64,000 nt of DNA. Origin: Candidatus Methylaffinis lahnbergensis (lineage in GTDB: Bacteria > Pseudomonadota > Alphaproteobacteria > Rhizobiales > Beijerinckiaceae). This document shows positions 28,211-37,876 of this stretch, piece by piece (within the stretch, counting starts at the first letter, position 1; each line of letters begins with the position of its first letter). Made by a program: the position numbers and the translations under genes. Where the stretch lies: assembly GCA_002890675.1 (NCBI GenBank), contig PEFW01000004.1:1-64000 (forward strand), given 5' to 3'. Under the pieces are notes generated by a model. It had not been told where the DNA came from. It saw only the letters and a list, made by a program, of their open reading frames with translations, and ran no database searches.

Positions 28211-28647
28211 GAAATTGTAGAATCTATCGCCGTCTGATTCTCCTCGTGTCTGCGTTCCGCCGCTATTTTTCCGTGGGCGGCGTGGCGGGCCGAAAATTAT
28301 TCCCAGGTCGGCATTGCCGATGCCCTCTTATTCGTCTTAGCTGCCGAGTCGCACGCCGTTGCGCATAATACGACCGCGCACAAGCTATCCTCCATGAGGC
28401 GTTCGACGATGTCGGACGAGAATGCCCGTTAAACTCGATAACATCTATCGGTTTGTAATAGACCGGCTGGATTGCAAGGATGCAAAAGCTCCTGCCCGTC
28501 AGCCAAGCGGGCGCAAGGCGGCAAAATCCCTCCACACGGCAGGGATGGATGCTGGCGTTTTTCTCGAACTTGGCAATTCATCAGGGTATATATATGGGAA
28601 GAACCCTTGCCGAATGGAGAAATAACCAGGGCGATCGGCGAAGGGTT
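28211..28647. other. Gene-free stretch
   Basis: No supported gene. A 67-codon plus-strand frame at 28422 has no recognisable domain. The motif GGGTATATATATGGGAAGAA at 28580 resembles the sequence at 26452. Confidence 0.35.
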
Positions 28648-28694
28648 CCCTCTTCCTGAGGAGGCCCCGATGGGGCCGTCTCGAAGGACGAGGG
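28648..28694. repeat. REP-like palindromic element 1
   Basis: The sequence runs CCTCTTCCTGAGGAGG, a GGCCCC-GAT-GGGGCC stem, and then TCTCGAAGGACGAGGG. This is the layout of intergenic REP-type palindromes common in Rhizobiales genomes, with the outer arms CCTC..CCTGAGGAG and CTCGAAGGA.GAGG. Confidence 0.6.
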
Positions 28695-28716
28695 AACCGC
28701 AAACGACGTAAATTGT

Positions 28717-28769
28717 CCCTCGCCCATGTGCGTCAAGACGGCGGCTTCGCCGCCTCCTCAGCATGAGGG
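28717..28769. repeat. REP-like palindromic element 2, opposite orientation
   Basis: It holds GGCGGC-TTC-GCCGCC flanked by CGTCAAGAC and TCCTCAGCATGAGGG. Read on the minus strand it repeats the CCTCATGCTGAGGAGG head of the first element. The two elements therefore face each other, as in a BIME pair, upstream of gnd. Confidence 0.5.
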
Positions 28770-28815
28770 CGGCGAATGAGGGTCTGCACCGACTGTTCTG
28801 GAGAGAGGATTCGCA

Positions 28816-29805
28816 ATGCAACTGGGCATCGTTGGCCTCGGCCGGATGGGAAGCAATATCGCGCGGCGCCTCCACCGCGCCGGACATGATTGCGTGGTTT
28901 ACAACCGGACCCCAAAACCGGTCGCCGAGCTCGCGGCCGAGGGTCTGACGCCTGCATCGGATATTTCGGATCTGGTCAAAAAGCTCGATCCTCCGCGCGC
29001 GGTATGGGTGATGCTCCCTGCTGGCGCCATCACCGAAGGCATGATCCATTCCCTGAGCGAGCTGTCGAGCGCGGGGGATATTCTGATCGACGGCGGCAAT
29101 ACGTTTTACAAGGACGACATTCGCCGCGCGAAAACGCTTGAATCGAAGCGCATCGCCTATGTCGATGTCGGCACTTCCGGCGGGGTATGGGGCTTAGAGC
29201 GCGGCTATTGCATGATGATCGGCGGACCAAAGACGGCCGTCGATCGCCTCGATCCGATTTTCAACGCCCTGGCGCCGGGCCTTGGCGCCATCGCGCGGAC
29301 GCCTGGGAGGGACGCGCGGGACTCCCGCGCCGAACATGGCTACATCCACGCGGGGCCGGCGGGCGCCGGGCATTTCGTCAAGATGATCCACAACGGCATC
29401 GAATATGGCCTGATGCAGGCCTACGCCGAGGGGTTCGACATCTTGCGCGGCAAGGCCGACGCGAGGCTGCCCAATACCGAGCGGTTCAATTTGGATCTCG
29501 CCGATATCGCCGAAGTCTGGCGGCGCGGCAGTGTTATTTCGTCCTGGCTTCTCGATCTTGGCGCCATGGCGCTCGCCGAGGATTCGTCCCTTGCAATTTA
29601 CACTGGCGCGGTCGAGGATTCGGGCGAAGGCCGCTGGACCGTCGATGCGGCGGTCGAAGAGGCGGTGCCGGCGAACGTTCTCGCCGCGTCGCTGTTCGCG
29701 CGGTTTCGTTCGCGCGAGGAGCACACGTTCGGCGACAAGCTTTTGTCGGCGATGCGTTTCAAATTCGGCGGCCATGTCGAACACAGCGCAGTAGAACATT
29801 CATGA
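28816..29805 (+). CDS. gnd: 6-phosphogluconate dehydrogenase, decarboxylating (short NAD-type form)
   Basis: A 329-residue enzyme oxidising 6-phosphogluconate to ribulose 5-phosphate and CO2 in the pentose phosphate pathway. The N-terminal Rossmann motif is [77 protein letters not shown] and [14 protein letters not shown] carry the substrate and catalytic residues (Lys and Asn in KMIHNGIE). The length fits the shorter GntZ/YqeC-like forms, often NAD-preferring, rather than the ~470-residue Gnd. GAGAGGA lies upstream of ATG 28816. The stop overlaps the pgl start. Confidence 0.92.
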   Translation: MQLGIVGLGRMGSNIARRLHRAGHDCVVYNRTPKPVAELAAEGLTPASDISDLVKKLDPPRAVWVMLPAGAITEGMIHSLSELSSAGDILIDGGNTFYKDDIRRAKTLESKRIAYVDVGTSGGVWGLERGYCMMIGGPKTAVDRLDPIFNALAPGLGAIARTPGRDARDSRAEHGYIHAGPAGAGHFVKMIHNGIEYGLMQAYAEGFDILRGKADARLPNTERFNLDLADIAEVWRRGSVISSWLLDLGAMALAEDSSLAIYTGAVEDSGEGRWTVDAAVEEAVPANVLAASLFARFRSREEHTFGDKLLSAMRFKFGGHVEHSAVEHS

Positions 29806-30518
29806 CTCCCGCGCCGATCGTCGATGTCGCCGGCGACGCGGAGGCCTTGGCCTTGCGGGTCGCGGACTTTGTCGCCGCGCGCGTTTCCAATGCGTCCGGA
29901 CATTTCAGCCTCAGCCTTTCCGGCGGCTCGACACCCAAGCGCGCTTACGAGTTGCTCGTGCATTCCGGCGCGTCGCTCGATTGGCAAAAGGTTCATCTTT
30001 TCTGGGGCGACGAACGGTTTGTGCCGCCGAATCATCGAGACAGCAATTTTCGCATGGCGCGCGAGGCCCTGATCGACCATGTGCCAATTCCCGCCGTGCA
30101 GGTTCACCCCATTCCAACCGGCTGCGACTCGCCGGAAGAGGCCGCGGCCTTGTACGAGGCAACCCTGCAATGCTTTTACGGAAGCGAGACGCTCGATCCG
30201 GAGCGGCCGTTGTTCGACGTGACCTTGCTTGGCCTCGGCGAGGACGGTCACACCGCTTCGCTGTTTCCTGGTACCAAGGTGCTTGACGAGCGCGGCGCCT
30301 GGGTGACATCGGTCATTGGGGTCAAGCCCGAGCCGCGCATTTCGCTCACCTATCCGGCGCTGGAATCGAGCAGAGTCATCCTGTTTGTCGTGGCAGGTGA
30401 AAAAAAGCGGGAAATTCTCGGTCGCGTGCTCGCCAATGATTTGACATTGCCCGCTGCCCGCCTTGCGACGCGCGGAACCATCCGCCTCTTCGCCGACCGC
30501 GCGGCGATAGCAGGGTGA
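29802..30518 (+). CDS. pgl: 6-phosphogluconolactonase
   Basis: A 238-residue enzyme hydrolysing 6-phosphogluconolactone to 6-phosphogluconate, the substrate of the preceding gene product. Family motifs are [17 protein letters not shown] (about residue 36), [19 protein letters not shown] (about 65) and [19 protein letters not shown] (about 145). ATG 29802 overlaps the gnd stop (ATGA), so the two steps of the oxidative pathway are translationally coupled. A longer open frame extends back into gnd and is not used. The zwf gene for the first step is not in the window. Confidence 0.92.
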   Translation: MTPAPIVDVAGDAEALALRVADFVAARVSNASGHFSLSLSGGSTPKRAYELLVHSGASLDWQKVHLFWGDERFVPPNHRDSNFRMAREALIDHVPIPAVQVHPIPTGCDSPEEAAALYEATLQCFYGSETLDPERPLFDVTLLGLGEDGHTASLFPGTKVLDERGAWVTSVIGVKPEPRISLTYPALESSRVILFVVAGEKKREILGRVLANDLTLPAARLATRGTIRLFADRAAIAG

Positions 30519-30812
30519 ACGCTGCGTGGCTGCCAACCGCTTTCGCCGCTTTTCGCGCGGACAGTGGATTTCAGGGCCACATCGGCCAAGGCGCTCCTCA
30601 TGGCGGCAACCACGTCTGATGCACATCCGGTGTCCGGCCGGCCATGCCTACAGAGATAGTGTCTTAGTTTGAACTCCCGCTTCCGACCCCGAAGAAAACA
30701 TATGTTCACCTAGCTTCCGCGCGTCGGTGTTCGGGACGGAAAGTCGGGTAGACTACTCGATCTTGAATAGTTACACGGTGAACACCTGGCAATAGAGACG
30801 GAGGACACCCCA

Positions 30813-31196
30813 ATGATCGACCACACCGGCATTGGAGTGGCGGACGTCGTCCGTTCCGCCGCCTTTTACGATGCGGCTCTGGGTGCGCTCGGCCTCCGCC
30901 GGGTCATGCAGATTCCCAAGAACGACGGTGCCGATGGCGTCGGCTATGGTGTCGATTACCCAGTATTCTGGATCGACCGCTTTCACCCTCATAGCGTGAA
31001 GCAGCATACGGCCTTCGCGGCCAGGAACCGCGCTGAGGTCGACGCCTTCCACGCGGCCGCACTGAAGGCGGGCGGGACAGATAACGGCCCGCCCGGGCTT
31101 CGCGACACCATCAAAGGTTACCCACCCGGCTACTACGCTGCCTTCGTGCTCGATCCGGACGGCAACAACACAGAGGCAGTCTTCCGTGGCGGCTGA
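30813..31196 (+). CDS. VOC (glyoxalase/bleomycin resistance) family protein
   Basis: A 127-residue single-domain protein of the vicinal oxygen chelate fold. It starts MIDHTGIGVADVVRSAAFYD and AALGALGLRR, the first beta-alpha unit with a metal-ligand-type His. It ends YYAAFVLDPDGNNTEAVFRG, the last strand with the conserved acidic ligand. GACGGAGGAC upstream of ATG 30813 is a good ribosome-binding site. Such proteins bind a metal and act on varied small molecules; the substrate here is unknown. It is flanked by gene-free DNA and is likely monocistronic. Confidence 0.85.
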   Translation: MIDHTGIGVADVVRSAAFYDAALGALGLRRVMQIPKNDGADGVGYGVDYPVFWIDRFHPHSVKQHTAFAARNRAEVDAFHAAALKAGGTDNGPPGLRDTIKGYPPGYYAAFVLDPDGNNTEAVFRGG

Positions 31197-31407
31197 ACCC
31201 ATTGCGGAAGTTCAAAACTGAGACACTACCCAACGACTCACGGCCTTGCTTTTTTTGTTGCTTAGCTTATAAGGCGCGGTTCTGAACCGCCCGGCTGAAG
31301 GGCTGCCGTGGCGGGTGTTTTTGCTCGTTCCGACATGCTCTCTCGTTATCGATAAACGAGGGCGGGACCATTTTGGACGCTTGCCGCCGGACGGAGACTG
31401 AAGCAAA

Positions 31408-31608
31408 ATGCCCAAACTTAAAACCAAATCCTCCGCCAAAAAGCGGTTCAAGATCACCGCGACAGGCAAGGTGCTCTATACGCAGAGAGGCAAACGCCAC
31501 GGAATGATCAAACGGACCAATAAGCAGATCCGGAATTTGCGCGGCACCGCCGTGCTGTTCAAAAGCGACGGCGACAAGATCATAAAATTCTCTCTGCCGA
31601 ACGGCTGA
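31408..31608 (+). CDS. rpmI: 50S ribosomal protein L35
   Basis: A 66-residue basic protein of the large subunit. [20 protein letters not shown] at the start and [20 protein letters not shown] in the middle are diagnostic. A purine-rich GGAGACTGAAGC precedes ATG 31408. rplT follows after 52 bp, the usual pairing. infC, which comes first in many bacteria, is not here, as is common in Alphaproteobacteria. The A/T-rich stretch TTGCTT ... TATAAG at about 31249-31274 may be the promoter. Confidence 0.95.
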   Translation: MPKLKTKSSAKKRFKITATGKVLYTQRGKRHGMIKRTNKQIRNLRGTAVLFKSDGDKIIKFSLPNG

Positions 31609-31660
31609 AGGTCCTCGCCGGCCGTTTGTTCTTTAATCATTATCAATCCGGAGATGAGCC

Positions 31661-32026
31661 ATGGCACGCGTGAAACGCGGGGTTACCTCGCACGCCAAGC
31701 ACAAGAAAACATTGAGGGCCGCCAAAGGCTTTTACGGCCGCCGCAAGAACACGATCCGGGCGGCGAAGGCGGCGGTCGATCGCTCGATGCAATATGCGAC
31801 GCGCGACCGGCGCGCCAAGAAGCGGGTTTTTCGCGCCTTGTGGATTCAACGCCTGAACGCCGCGGCGCGCGAGCATGGGCTCACTTATTCGTGCTTCATC
31901 GGTGGCCTCGCCAAGGCCGGTATCGAAATCGATCGCAAGGTCCTGGCAGAACTCGCGATCAGTCAGCCGGAGGCATTTAGGGCGGTCGTCGAGAAGGCGA
32001 AATGCGCCCGGCCCGCGCCAGCTTGA
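31661..32026 (+). CDS. rplT: 50S ribosomal protein L20
   Basis: A 121-residue protein binding 23S rRNA early in large-subunit assembly. [60 protein letters not shown] and [20 protein letters not shown] are all typical. CGGAGATGAGCC before ATG 31661 supplies the ribosome-binding site. In other bacteria L20 represses its own operon through the leader; I see no clear match to such a structure. Confidence 0.95.
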   Translation: MARVKRGVTSHAKHKKTLRAAKGFYGRRKNTIRAAKAAVDRSMQYATRDRRAKKRVFRALWIQRLNAAAREHGLTYSCFIGGLAKAGIEIDRKVLAELAISQPEAFRAVVEKAKCARPAPA

Positions 32027-32029
32027 GAC

Positions 32030-32097
32030 GGGGGGCGCCTCGTAACTTCTGTTTTTTCCGTCACAGTAAGGCCTTCCGCCGATGAGGCGCCACCCCC
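32030..32097 (+). terminator. Possible terminator or long-loop inverted repeat after rplT
   Basis: GGGGGGCGCCTC just after the rplT stop pairs with GAGGCGCCACCCCC at 32084, with a bulge and a loop of about 43 bases that contains a T-run. The placement fits a transcription end, but the long loop is atypical. Confidence 0.35.
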
Positions 32098-32367
32098 AAT
32101 ATGGCGTAGTGATCGGTCCGGGCCCTAGTGGTTTCCATCAAAGCCCGCGGCTGGGCTGCGACGCTGGCCGGCGACGCCACCGCTGCGCAAGCGGGGCCGG
32201 GTTTGGGCAAAGGATGCGGGGTTGAGCAAAGGATGAGTGAACCGCGCGATGATGCGCCGGGTGGCGATGGGGGTCGCGGTCACGAACGCCAGCTCGCCGG
32301 CGCCCGGGCCGCCGCTACCGGGCAACGAGCTGCGCAGGCGCCCGTCACCGCGCCGGGCAAAGCCGTT

Positions 32368-33109
32368 ATGATCACGTTTCCATCCGCCATCGACTGCGAG
32401 CTCGGTCGATTTTTGCTCGCGCATTATCGCATCCCTTACGAAGAGCGGCGCCATGTCGTCATCTTTTCGTTCTTCGCCACCCTTTGGCATGGCTCCACGC
32501 TCCTCGTTCCGCTTTTGTACGGCGGCTCCTATCCGACGCTCGATACTGTGCGCAAGATGATCGATTACTTCGACCCGCTCTGCCCCGCGGATTGCAACCT
32601 TCTGCTCGCCGGGCCCAGCCGCGACAACGTGGAGGCGGACTGGAAGGCGTTCAACGGAACGTTGAGCGGAGCAGCGGCGGCGTTTGCCTACTTCCATCTG
32701 CTGCCGCATCGCCAGATCATGATCCGCACGCTGACGGAAGGGACGCCGGGCTTTGAGACGCTTGCGGTGCGTTTGGCCTACCCGTTGTTCGCTTGGTTCT
32801 TGCGCAAGGCGCTGAACCTCTCGGCCAGCGTCGCGGAGGAGGCGCACGGGCAAATTCGAACCGCGGTCCAAAACGTCGATGCGCGCTTGGCGGACGGCCG
32901 CCAGTACCTCGTGGGCGACCGTTTCTCGCTGTCGGATATGGCTTTTGCGAACGCCTTGGCGCCCCTGGTGCTTCCCGATGTATATGCGAGATTGCTGCCC
33001 CCTTCGCGAAATGCCGCCCGCCCTGCGGTCCGTTATCGCGGAGATACAATCGCGCCCTGCTGGCCAATTCGCGCTCCGCATCTATCGTGACCATCGAGGG
33101 GGCGCGTGA
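32368..33109 (+). pseudogene. Glutathione S-transferase-like protein, frameshifted near the end
   Basis: From ATG 32368 the frame reads MITFPSAIDCELGRFLLAHY, LYGGSYPTLDTVRKMIDYFD and the C-terminal helical domain QYLVGDRFSLSDMAFANALA, which carries the GST N-capping box (FSLSDMAF). After LLPP near 33000 the frame changes; the other frame gives REMPPALRSVIAEIQSRPAG and FALRIYRDHRGGA, a normal GST end, stopping at 33109. In the unshifted frame the protein ends at 33090 with an unrelated tail. A single base accounts for the break. The start is uncertain because the frame is open to 32128 through low-complexity sequence. Confidence 0.6.
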
Positions 33110-33738
33110 CGGTTCACGGCACGCGCGTGCCTCGGGAGGGCTGGCTTTCCCGGCCCGTTCTCCGACACCGCGCTTCCCACCCGGTATAGCGATCAATCGG
33201 CCGGAAACATTTGGGGCGGTCGTCGTGGGTGGCGGAGAAAACCGGTGGACCGGCGGCCAAAGTAGTAATGACTTTACGGTCATGAAATACCAGGCGCAAG
33301 GCTTGGAAGGTGACAGGCTTGGGACGGTGACCGGCTCGCCCCATGATGATGGTGGCCGCTATTGCAGAATAGTTGTCGCTCCTCGCCGGAAGCTCGATTT
33401 AAATGCGGTTGTCCCGCATCCTGATCTGTACGGGTCCCCGGGGCCAATGAGTTTCAAACGCGGGATTATTTTTTAGATCCTCCTCGTCAAAGGCTGGCGT
33501 CAACGCGAACGGCGCGTGGCGTTCAAGACGAATACTCGGATCGCCGAGGAGAGATTGGCGTCGCCGCGCTTAGCGTCGATCGCCGTGCTCGCGATTCTCT
33601 TGAGCTCTTCCCAAAAAAAGAGATTCCCAGGGAAATGCTCGCAGGGTGGTCCCGCCGGCACCTAGGTCTCGAAACATTTCGGTAGGATTGGATGCGGCGG
33701 GAAACGGCCCCGGCTTGTGGGTTTGCGCGGATCCTGCT
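33110..33738. other. Gene-free stretch downstream of trpB
   Basis: About 630 bp without a supported gene on either strand. In many Rhizobiales trpA, accD and folC follow trpB; none of their motifs is seen here. Confidence 0.45.
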
Positions 33739-34995
33739 CTATGACGGGCGCGATGGCGCCATGCCGCCCAAATGATCCGCGACGGTGAAAATATCCTTGT
33801 CGCCGCGGCCCGAAATATTGACCACCATTAAATGATCCTTGGGCTTTTGTGGCGCGACATCCAAAACCTTGGCGAGCGCATGCGCGGGCTCCAACGCCGG
33901 GATGATTCCCTCCAGCTTGGCGCAAAGCTGGAACGCGTCGAGCGCCTCGGCGTCGGTCGCGGACAGATAAGTGACGCGCCCGGTTTCCTTCAGCCAGGCG
34001 TGCTCGGGACCGATGCCCGGATAGTCGAGCCCGGCCGAGATCGAATGCCCCTCTTCGATCTGCCCGTCGGCATCCATCAGCAAATAGGTCCGGTTGCCAT
34101 GCAATACGCCGGGCCTGCCGCCGGCAAGTGAGGCGGCGTGCTTTTTGTCGAGCCCAAAACCGGCCGCCTCGACGCCAAAAATTTCCACGGAGGGATCGTC
34201 GAGAAAAGGATGAAACAGGCCGATGGCATTGGAGCCGCCCCCTATACAGGCAAACAGCGAATCCGGGAGCCTGCCCTCGGCGGCCTGCATCTGCGCCCTG
34301 GTTTCCTCGCCGATCACGCATTGGAAATCGCGGACCATGGCGGGATAGGGATGCGGACCGGCCACCGTGCCGATGCAATAAAACGTGTTTTCGACATAGG
34401 TGACCCAGTCGCGCAAGGCCTCGTTCATCGCGTCCTTCAGGGTTTTGGCGCCCGATTCGACCGGCACGACCTTGGCGCCAAGCAGATTCATGCGAAAGAC
34501 ATTGGGCTTTTGCCGCTCGACATCGACGGAACCCATGTAGACAACACAATCGAGCCCGAAGCGCGCGCAAGCGGTGGCCGTCGCGACGCCATGCTGGCCG
34601 GCGCCCGTCTCGGCGATGATGCGTGTTTTGCCCATTCGGCGGGCGAGCAGAATTTGGCCGAGCACATTATTGATTTTGTGCGCGCCGGTGTGATTCAGCT
34701 CCTCGCGCTTAAAATAGATTTTTGCCCCGCCCGGCCTGCCGGAAGCGGCGGCTTTTTGGCGGACATAGAGGGTCATGCGCTCGGCAAAATAGAGCGGGCT
34801 AGGCCGCCCGGCATAATGGGCAAGCAAATTGTCGAGCTCGGCCTTGAAAGCCGGATCCGTCTTGGCGGCGTTGTAGTGTCTGTCGAGATCGAGAATCAGC
34901 GGCATCAAGGTTTCGGCCACGAACCGGCCGCCAAAAATGCCGAAATGGCCGTGTTCGTCGGGACCGCCGCGAAACGAATTGAGAGCTCGGGGCAC
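33739..34995 (-). CDS. trpB: Tryptophan synthase beta subunit
   Basis: A 418-residue PLP enzyme joining indole and serine to make tryptophan. The PLP lysine sits in [20 protein letters not shown]. The flanking blocks [28 protein letters not shown] and the phosphate-binding [15 protein letters not shown] are all present, and [16 protein letters not shown] lies near the end. The start is GTG 34995; no in-frame ATG fits the N-terminus. It follows trpF by 81 bp on the same strand. The alpha-subunit gene trpA is not downstream, where it normally lies. Confidence 0.95.
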   Translation of the reverse strand: MPRALNSFRGGPDEHGHFGIFGGRFVAETLMPLILDLDRHYNAAKTDPAFKAELDNLLAHYAGRPSPLYFAERMTLYVRQKAAASGRPGGAKIYFKREELNHTGAHKINNVLGQILLARRMGKTRIIAETGAGQHGVATATACARFGLDCVVYMGSVDVERQKPNVFRMNLLGAKVVPVESGAKTLKDAMNEALRDWVTYVENTFYCIGTVAGPHPYPAMVRDFQCVIGEETRAQMQAAEGRLPDSLFACIGGGSNAIGLFHPFLDDPSVEIFGVEAAGFGLDKKHAASLAGGRPGVLHGNRTYLLMDADGQIEEGHSISAGLDYPGIGPEHAWLKETGRVTYLSATDAEALDAFQLCAKLEGIIPALEPAHALAKVLDVAPQKPKDHLMVVNISGRGDKDIFTVADHLGGMAPSRPS

Positions 34996-35076
34996 CGCAT
35001 CCGCCTTTGCTTGCTTAACGGTCGATCAGGATATTTCGGGGCAAAATTGACCGGGCCGCTTTGGCGCGCCACCGTA

Positions 35077-35751
35077 TTAGCCGACCGGCCCGGACAGACC
35101 AAGCTTTTCGGCGGCCCCCCGGACTGCCGCGATGAAAGCCGCGATCTTTGCCTCGTCCTTCACGCCCGGAGCATTTTCGACGCCGGAGGACACGTCGACA
35201 CCCGGCGCGCCGGTTTGGGCCAGCGCGTCCGCTGCATTGGAGGCGTTGAGGCCGCCCGCGAGCAGCCAGGGCCTTTTGGTTTCGATCCCGCCAAGCAAGC
35301 TCCAGTCGAAGCTGGTCCCGCTTCCTCCGGGCCGGCTGCCGACGAGGGGCGGCTTGGCGTCGAACAGCAGGAAATCGGCCACTCCCCCGAAAACCGGCAC
35401 AAGCGCGAGATCGGCCTCCGCAAAGATTCCAATCGCCTTCATCACGGGAAGGCCGAAACGGGCACGAATGGCGGCGACCCGTTCCGGGGTTTCGCATCCA
35501 TGCAGTTGAAGGAGCCCGGGATCGAGTGCTTTGATCGCCGCCGCGAGCGAGGCATCGCCAGCATCGACCGTCACCAAAACCTTACACGCCCGCGTCGCGG
35601 CGCGCCGGGCGAGACTTGCCGCCCGTTCCAAAGTGACGTGTCGGGGACTTTTGTCGAAAAAAACAAAGCCGACCATGTCCGCGCCGCAGCTAAGCGCCGC
35701 GTCGAGCCCATCCTCCGTCGCGAGGCCGCAGATTTTGACGATGACGCTCAT
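35077..35751 (-). CDS. trpF: Phosphoribosylanthranilate isomerase
   Basis: A 224-residue (beta/alpha)8 barrel enzyme isomerising phosphoribosyl-anthranilate in tryptophan synthesis. The catalytic Cys is in MSVIVKICGLATEDGLDAAL; GFVFFDKSPRHV, LQLHGCETPE, the catalytic Asp in FLLFDAKPP, WLLAGGLNASNAADAL and VDVSSGVENAPGVKD follow. It lies downstream of lapA and upstream of trpB, the standard order in this group. No attenuator was recognised. Confidence 0.95.
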   Translation of the reverse strand: MSVIVKICGLATEDGLDAALSCGADMVGFVFFDKSPRHVTLERAASLARRAATRACKVLVTVDAGDASLAAAIKALDPGLLQLHGCETPERVAAIRARFGLPVMKAIGIFAEADLALVPVFGGVADFLLFDAKPPLVGSRPGGSGTSFDWSLLGGIETKRPWLLAGGLNASNAADALAQTGAPGVDVSSGVENAPGVKDEAKIAAFIAAVRGAAEKLGLSGPVG

Positions 35752-35866
35752 CGGCTGGCCTGACCTCCATCGATCGAGGGGATGTTTCGTTTATACCATG
35801 GCCGCGAGGTTTTTGCCGGCGCCGTGGGCCAGCCCCGGCGTTTTCAGCAGGCTGTCCTTGAAAAGA

Positions 35867-36193
35867 TTACAGAATCTTCCGCGTGTCACCCGGCCGGGAA
35901 CCGGATAGTCGCGCGACTTGCGCCTGCAAGGAGACCGCTTCGGCTCTCGCCCGCCGCGCGGCGCGGCGGTACCTGCCTTGTTCGAGATAGGTCGCTACGC
36001 CGCCGCAAATAACCCCAACCATAATTGCAACGCCTATGACAACAAAAAGCGGCACGGTGATTTGGGTGCCCTCTAGTGCGCGCCCGGCAAAAGGATCGAG
36101 GTATATAATCACGTCATGGCGGTTGGCGTCCAGCAAGGCTATTGCGGGAAGCGCGAGCAGAACCAGAAAAAGGAGTTTTAAAAATCGCTTCAT
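35867..36193 (-). CDS. lapA: LapA-domain membrane protein
   Basis: A 108-residue inner-membrane protein with two hydrophobic helices (LLFLVLLALPAIALLDAN and ITVPLFVVIGVAIMVGVICGG) and a basic cytoplasmic helix (RYRRAARRARAEAVSLQAQV). This is the lipopolysaccharide assembly protein A domain layout. In Rhizobiales it sits between ihfB and trpF, as here. The exact role is known mainly from enterobacterial LapA, which works with LapB in controlling LPS synthesis; extension to this protein is inference. Confidence 0.8.
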   Translation of the reverse strand: MKRFLKLLFLVLLALPAIALLDANRHDVIIYLDPFAGRALEGTQITVPLFVVIGVAIMVGVICGGVATYLEQGRYRRAARRARAEAVSLQAQVARLSGSRPGDTRKIL

Positions 36194-36366
36194 TTGCGTT
36201 CGCCGATGAATTCACGCGCGCTCACAGCGCGCTTCTAGATGATTTTTCGCAAGTTGGTAAGACCCCGCGGGGGATGCCCGAAGCCAACGAAAACGCCGGG
36301 CCGAATGGGAGGGAGGCCTATACGCGAGCAATCGAGCATTCCGCGTGCAATTGCGAGCGGCAAGCT

Positions 36367-36657
36367 TCAGCCGGCGCCGACTTGGTTCAGACGTTCGCGC
36401 ATTTCCTTCCCGGTTTTGAAAAAGGGAACTGATTTTTCATCCACCGGAACATGTGCCCCGGTGCGCGGATTACGGCCAACCCTTGCGTCCCGGTGTTTCA
36501 CCGAGAAGGCGCCGAACCCACGCAGTTCGACCCTGTCGCCCCGCGCCAAAGCGCTCGTGATTTCATCGAGAATTGCATTGACGATTTTTTCCACGTCGCG
36601 GAGATAGAGATGCGGATTTCGGTTGGCAATCCGCTGTACGAGCTCGGATTTGATCAT
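36367..36657 (-). CDS. ihfB: Integration host factor beta subunit
   Basis: A 96-residue DNA-bending protein of the HU/IHF family. [20 protein letters not shown] begins the helical body, [20 protein letters not shown] and [19 protein letters not shown] form the beta arm with the conserved proline. It pairs with IhfA, which is not in the window. ATG 36657 matches the usual IhfB start; an upstream ATG at 36666 would add three residues. It lies 54 bp after sppA on the same strand. Confidence 0.92.
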   Translation of the reverse strand: MIKSELVQRIANRNPHLYLRDVEKIVNAILDEITSALARGDRVELRGFGAFSVKHRDARVGRNPRTGAHVPVDEKSVPFFKTGKEMRERLNQVGAG

Positions 36658-36711
36658 CGGCCCCATCCCCCAATTTTTCTTTGTCTAAACTAACCCGTGG
36701 CGCGCCAAGCT

Positions 36712-37689
36712 TCAGTTGGCGCCGCCAACTTGCCAAATCGAAACAAGCCCGTCAAGCATACGCTCTTGTGCGGCACTCGCGGCACGATCGAGTGCGCCGC
36801 TCAGCCCGCCAAGCCCGAGGAATTCCGCGGCCCGCGCGGAAAAGCTCAAGATGCCCAAACGTTCCAACGTTCGTTCCTGCTTCCAGTCCCGCACCGGCAG
36901 GCCCTTGGGAATATTTTTTTCTTGCTCCAGCCATTCGATGGCTTCGCGCTCGCCGCCGAGGCGATCGACAAGATGCAGTTCCATCCCTTGGCGGCCGGTG
37001 AAGACTCGTCCGTCCGCGACGGCCTCTAGCTGCTCGCTGGTCATATTCCGGCGCTCCTTCACCAGCGCTTTGAACCAGGTGAAACTGTCGCCGACAAGCG
37101 CGGCGAGTGCGGCACGCGCTTCCGGACTCGTCGGCTCGAATCCGTTCGGCGAAGCCTTCAGCGGGGAGGACTTCACGTCCTCCACTTTCACCCCAACCGT
37201 GTCGAGCATTTTGGCGAAGTTCGGATATTGAACGAGGACGCCGATCGAACCAACCAGCGCGTTTCCCAGCGCGACAATCCGGCTAGTCCCCAGGGCGGCA
37301 ATATAGGCGCCGGAGGCGGCCATGCTCCCGACCACGGCAACCGTCGGTTTCTTCGCCGAGAGACGGCGAATTGCATCGTAGAGCCGCTCCGCTCCCGCGG
37401 TCGTGCCGCCAGGGCTGTCGATCGAAATCAGAACCGCTTCAGCGGCTTTGGAATCTTCTATTTTCTCGATCAGTTTCAGAGTTTCGCGGTCGCCGGTGAT
37501 CACGCCTTCGATGGCGAGCCTCGCAATATGCGGCGTGAATCCCGTGGCCCCCTCCGGTCCAAGCAGGCGGAGGCCCGCGGCGGTGGCGGCCAGGATCAGC
37601 GCCGCGACGGCGGCGAATCGCCAATACGACAATTTTTGCCGCAAAATACGCCGCTCGGCAAGATAATCCGCGAATAAAGGCGCAGCCAT
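36712..37689 (-). CDS. sppA: Signal peptide peptidase SppA, short form
   Basis: A 325-residue membrane-bound serine protease that degrades cleaved signal peptides. One N-terminal helix (WRFAAVAALILAATAAGLRL) anchors it. LISIDSPGGTTAGAERLYDA and the nucleophile block VVGSMAASGAYIAALG follow. The general-base lysine is most likely in VKSSPLKASPNGFEP, by analogy with Bacillus-type SppA. GRVFTGRQGMELHLVDRLGG ends the core. ATG 37689 is preferred to 37803 because of GGAG upstream and normal length. It heads the sppA-ihfB-lapA-trpF-trpB run. Confidence 0.9.
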   Translation of the reverse strand: MAAPLFADYLAERRILRQKLSYWRFAAVAALILAATAAGLRLLGPEGATGFTPHIARLAIEGVITGDRETLKLIEKIEDSKAAEAVLISIDSPGGTTAGAERLYDAIRRLSAKKPTVAVVGSMAASGAYIAALGTSRIVALGNALVGSIGVLVQYPNFAKMLDTVGVKVEDVKSSPLKASPNGFEPTSPEARAALAALVGDSFTWFKALVKERRNMTSEQLEAVADGRVFTGRQGMELHLVDRLGGEREAIEWLEQEKNIPKGLPVRDWKQERTLERLGILSFSARAAEFLGLGGLSGALDRAASAAQERMLDGLVSIWQVGGAN

Positions 37690-37876
37690 GGCACTCCAGT
37701 GGTTCGGGTTTCGGCCAGCGGCCCGGTCCGCGCCGGCGGCTTGGATTTGCGTCGTTATCAAAGCAGATTTATGTCGATTAGACAACTGGCGGCGCGTCGG
37801 CAATTCGGCTTAATTCCAAACCATCCTCCACAGCGCAGAGCGCGGCAAGTTTTTTGCCTGACCCTGGCAGCACCCT

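Noticed and set aside
34138..35763. 541-codon plus-strand frame across trpB and trpF
   Set aside because: It is antisense to two well-recognised genes; long open frames are expected in GC-rich DNA.
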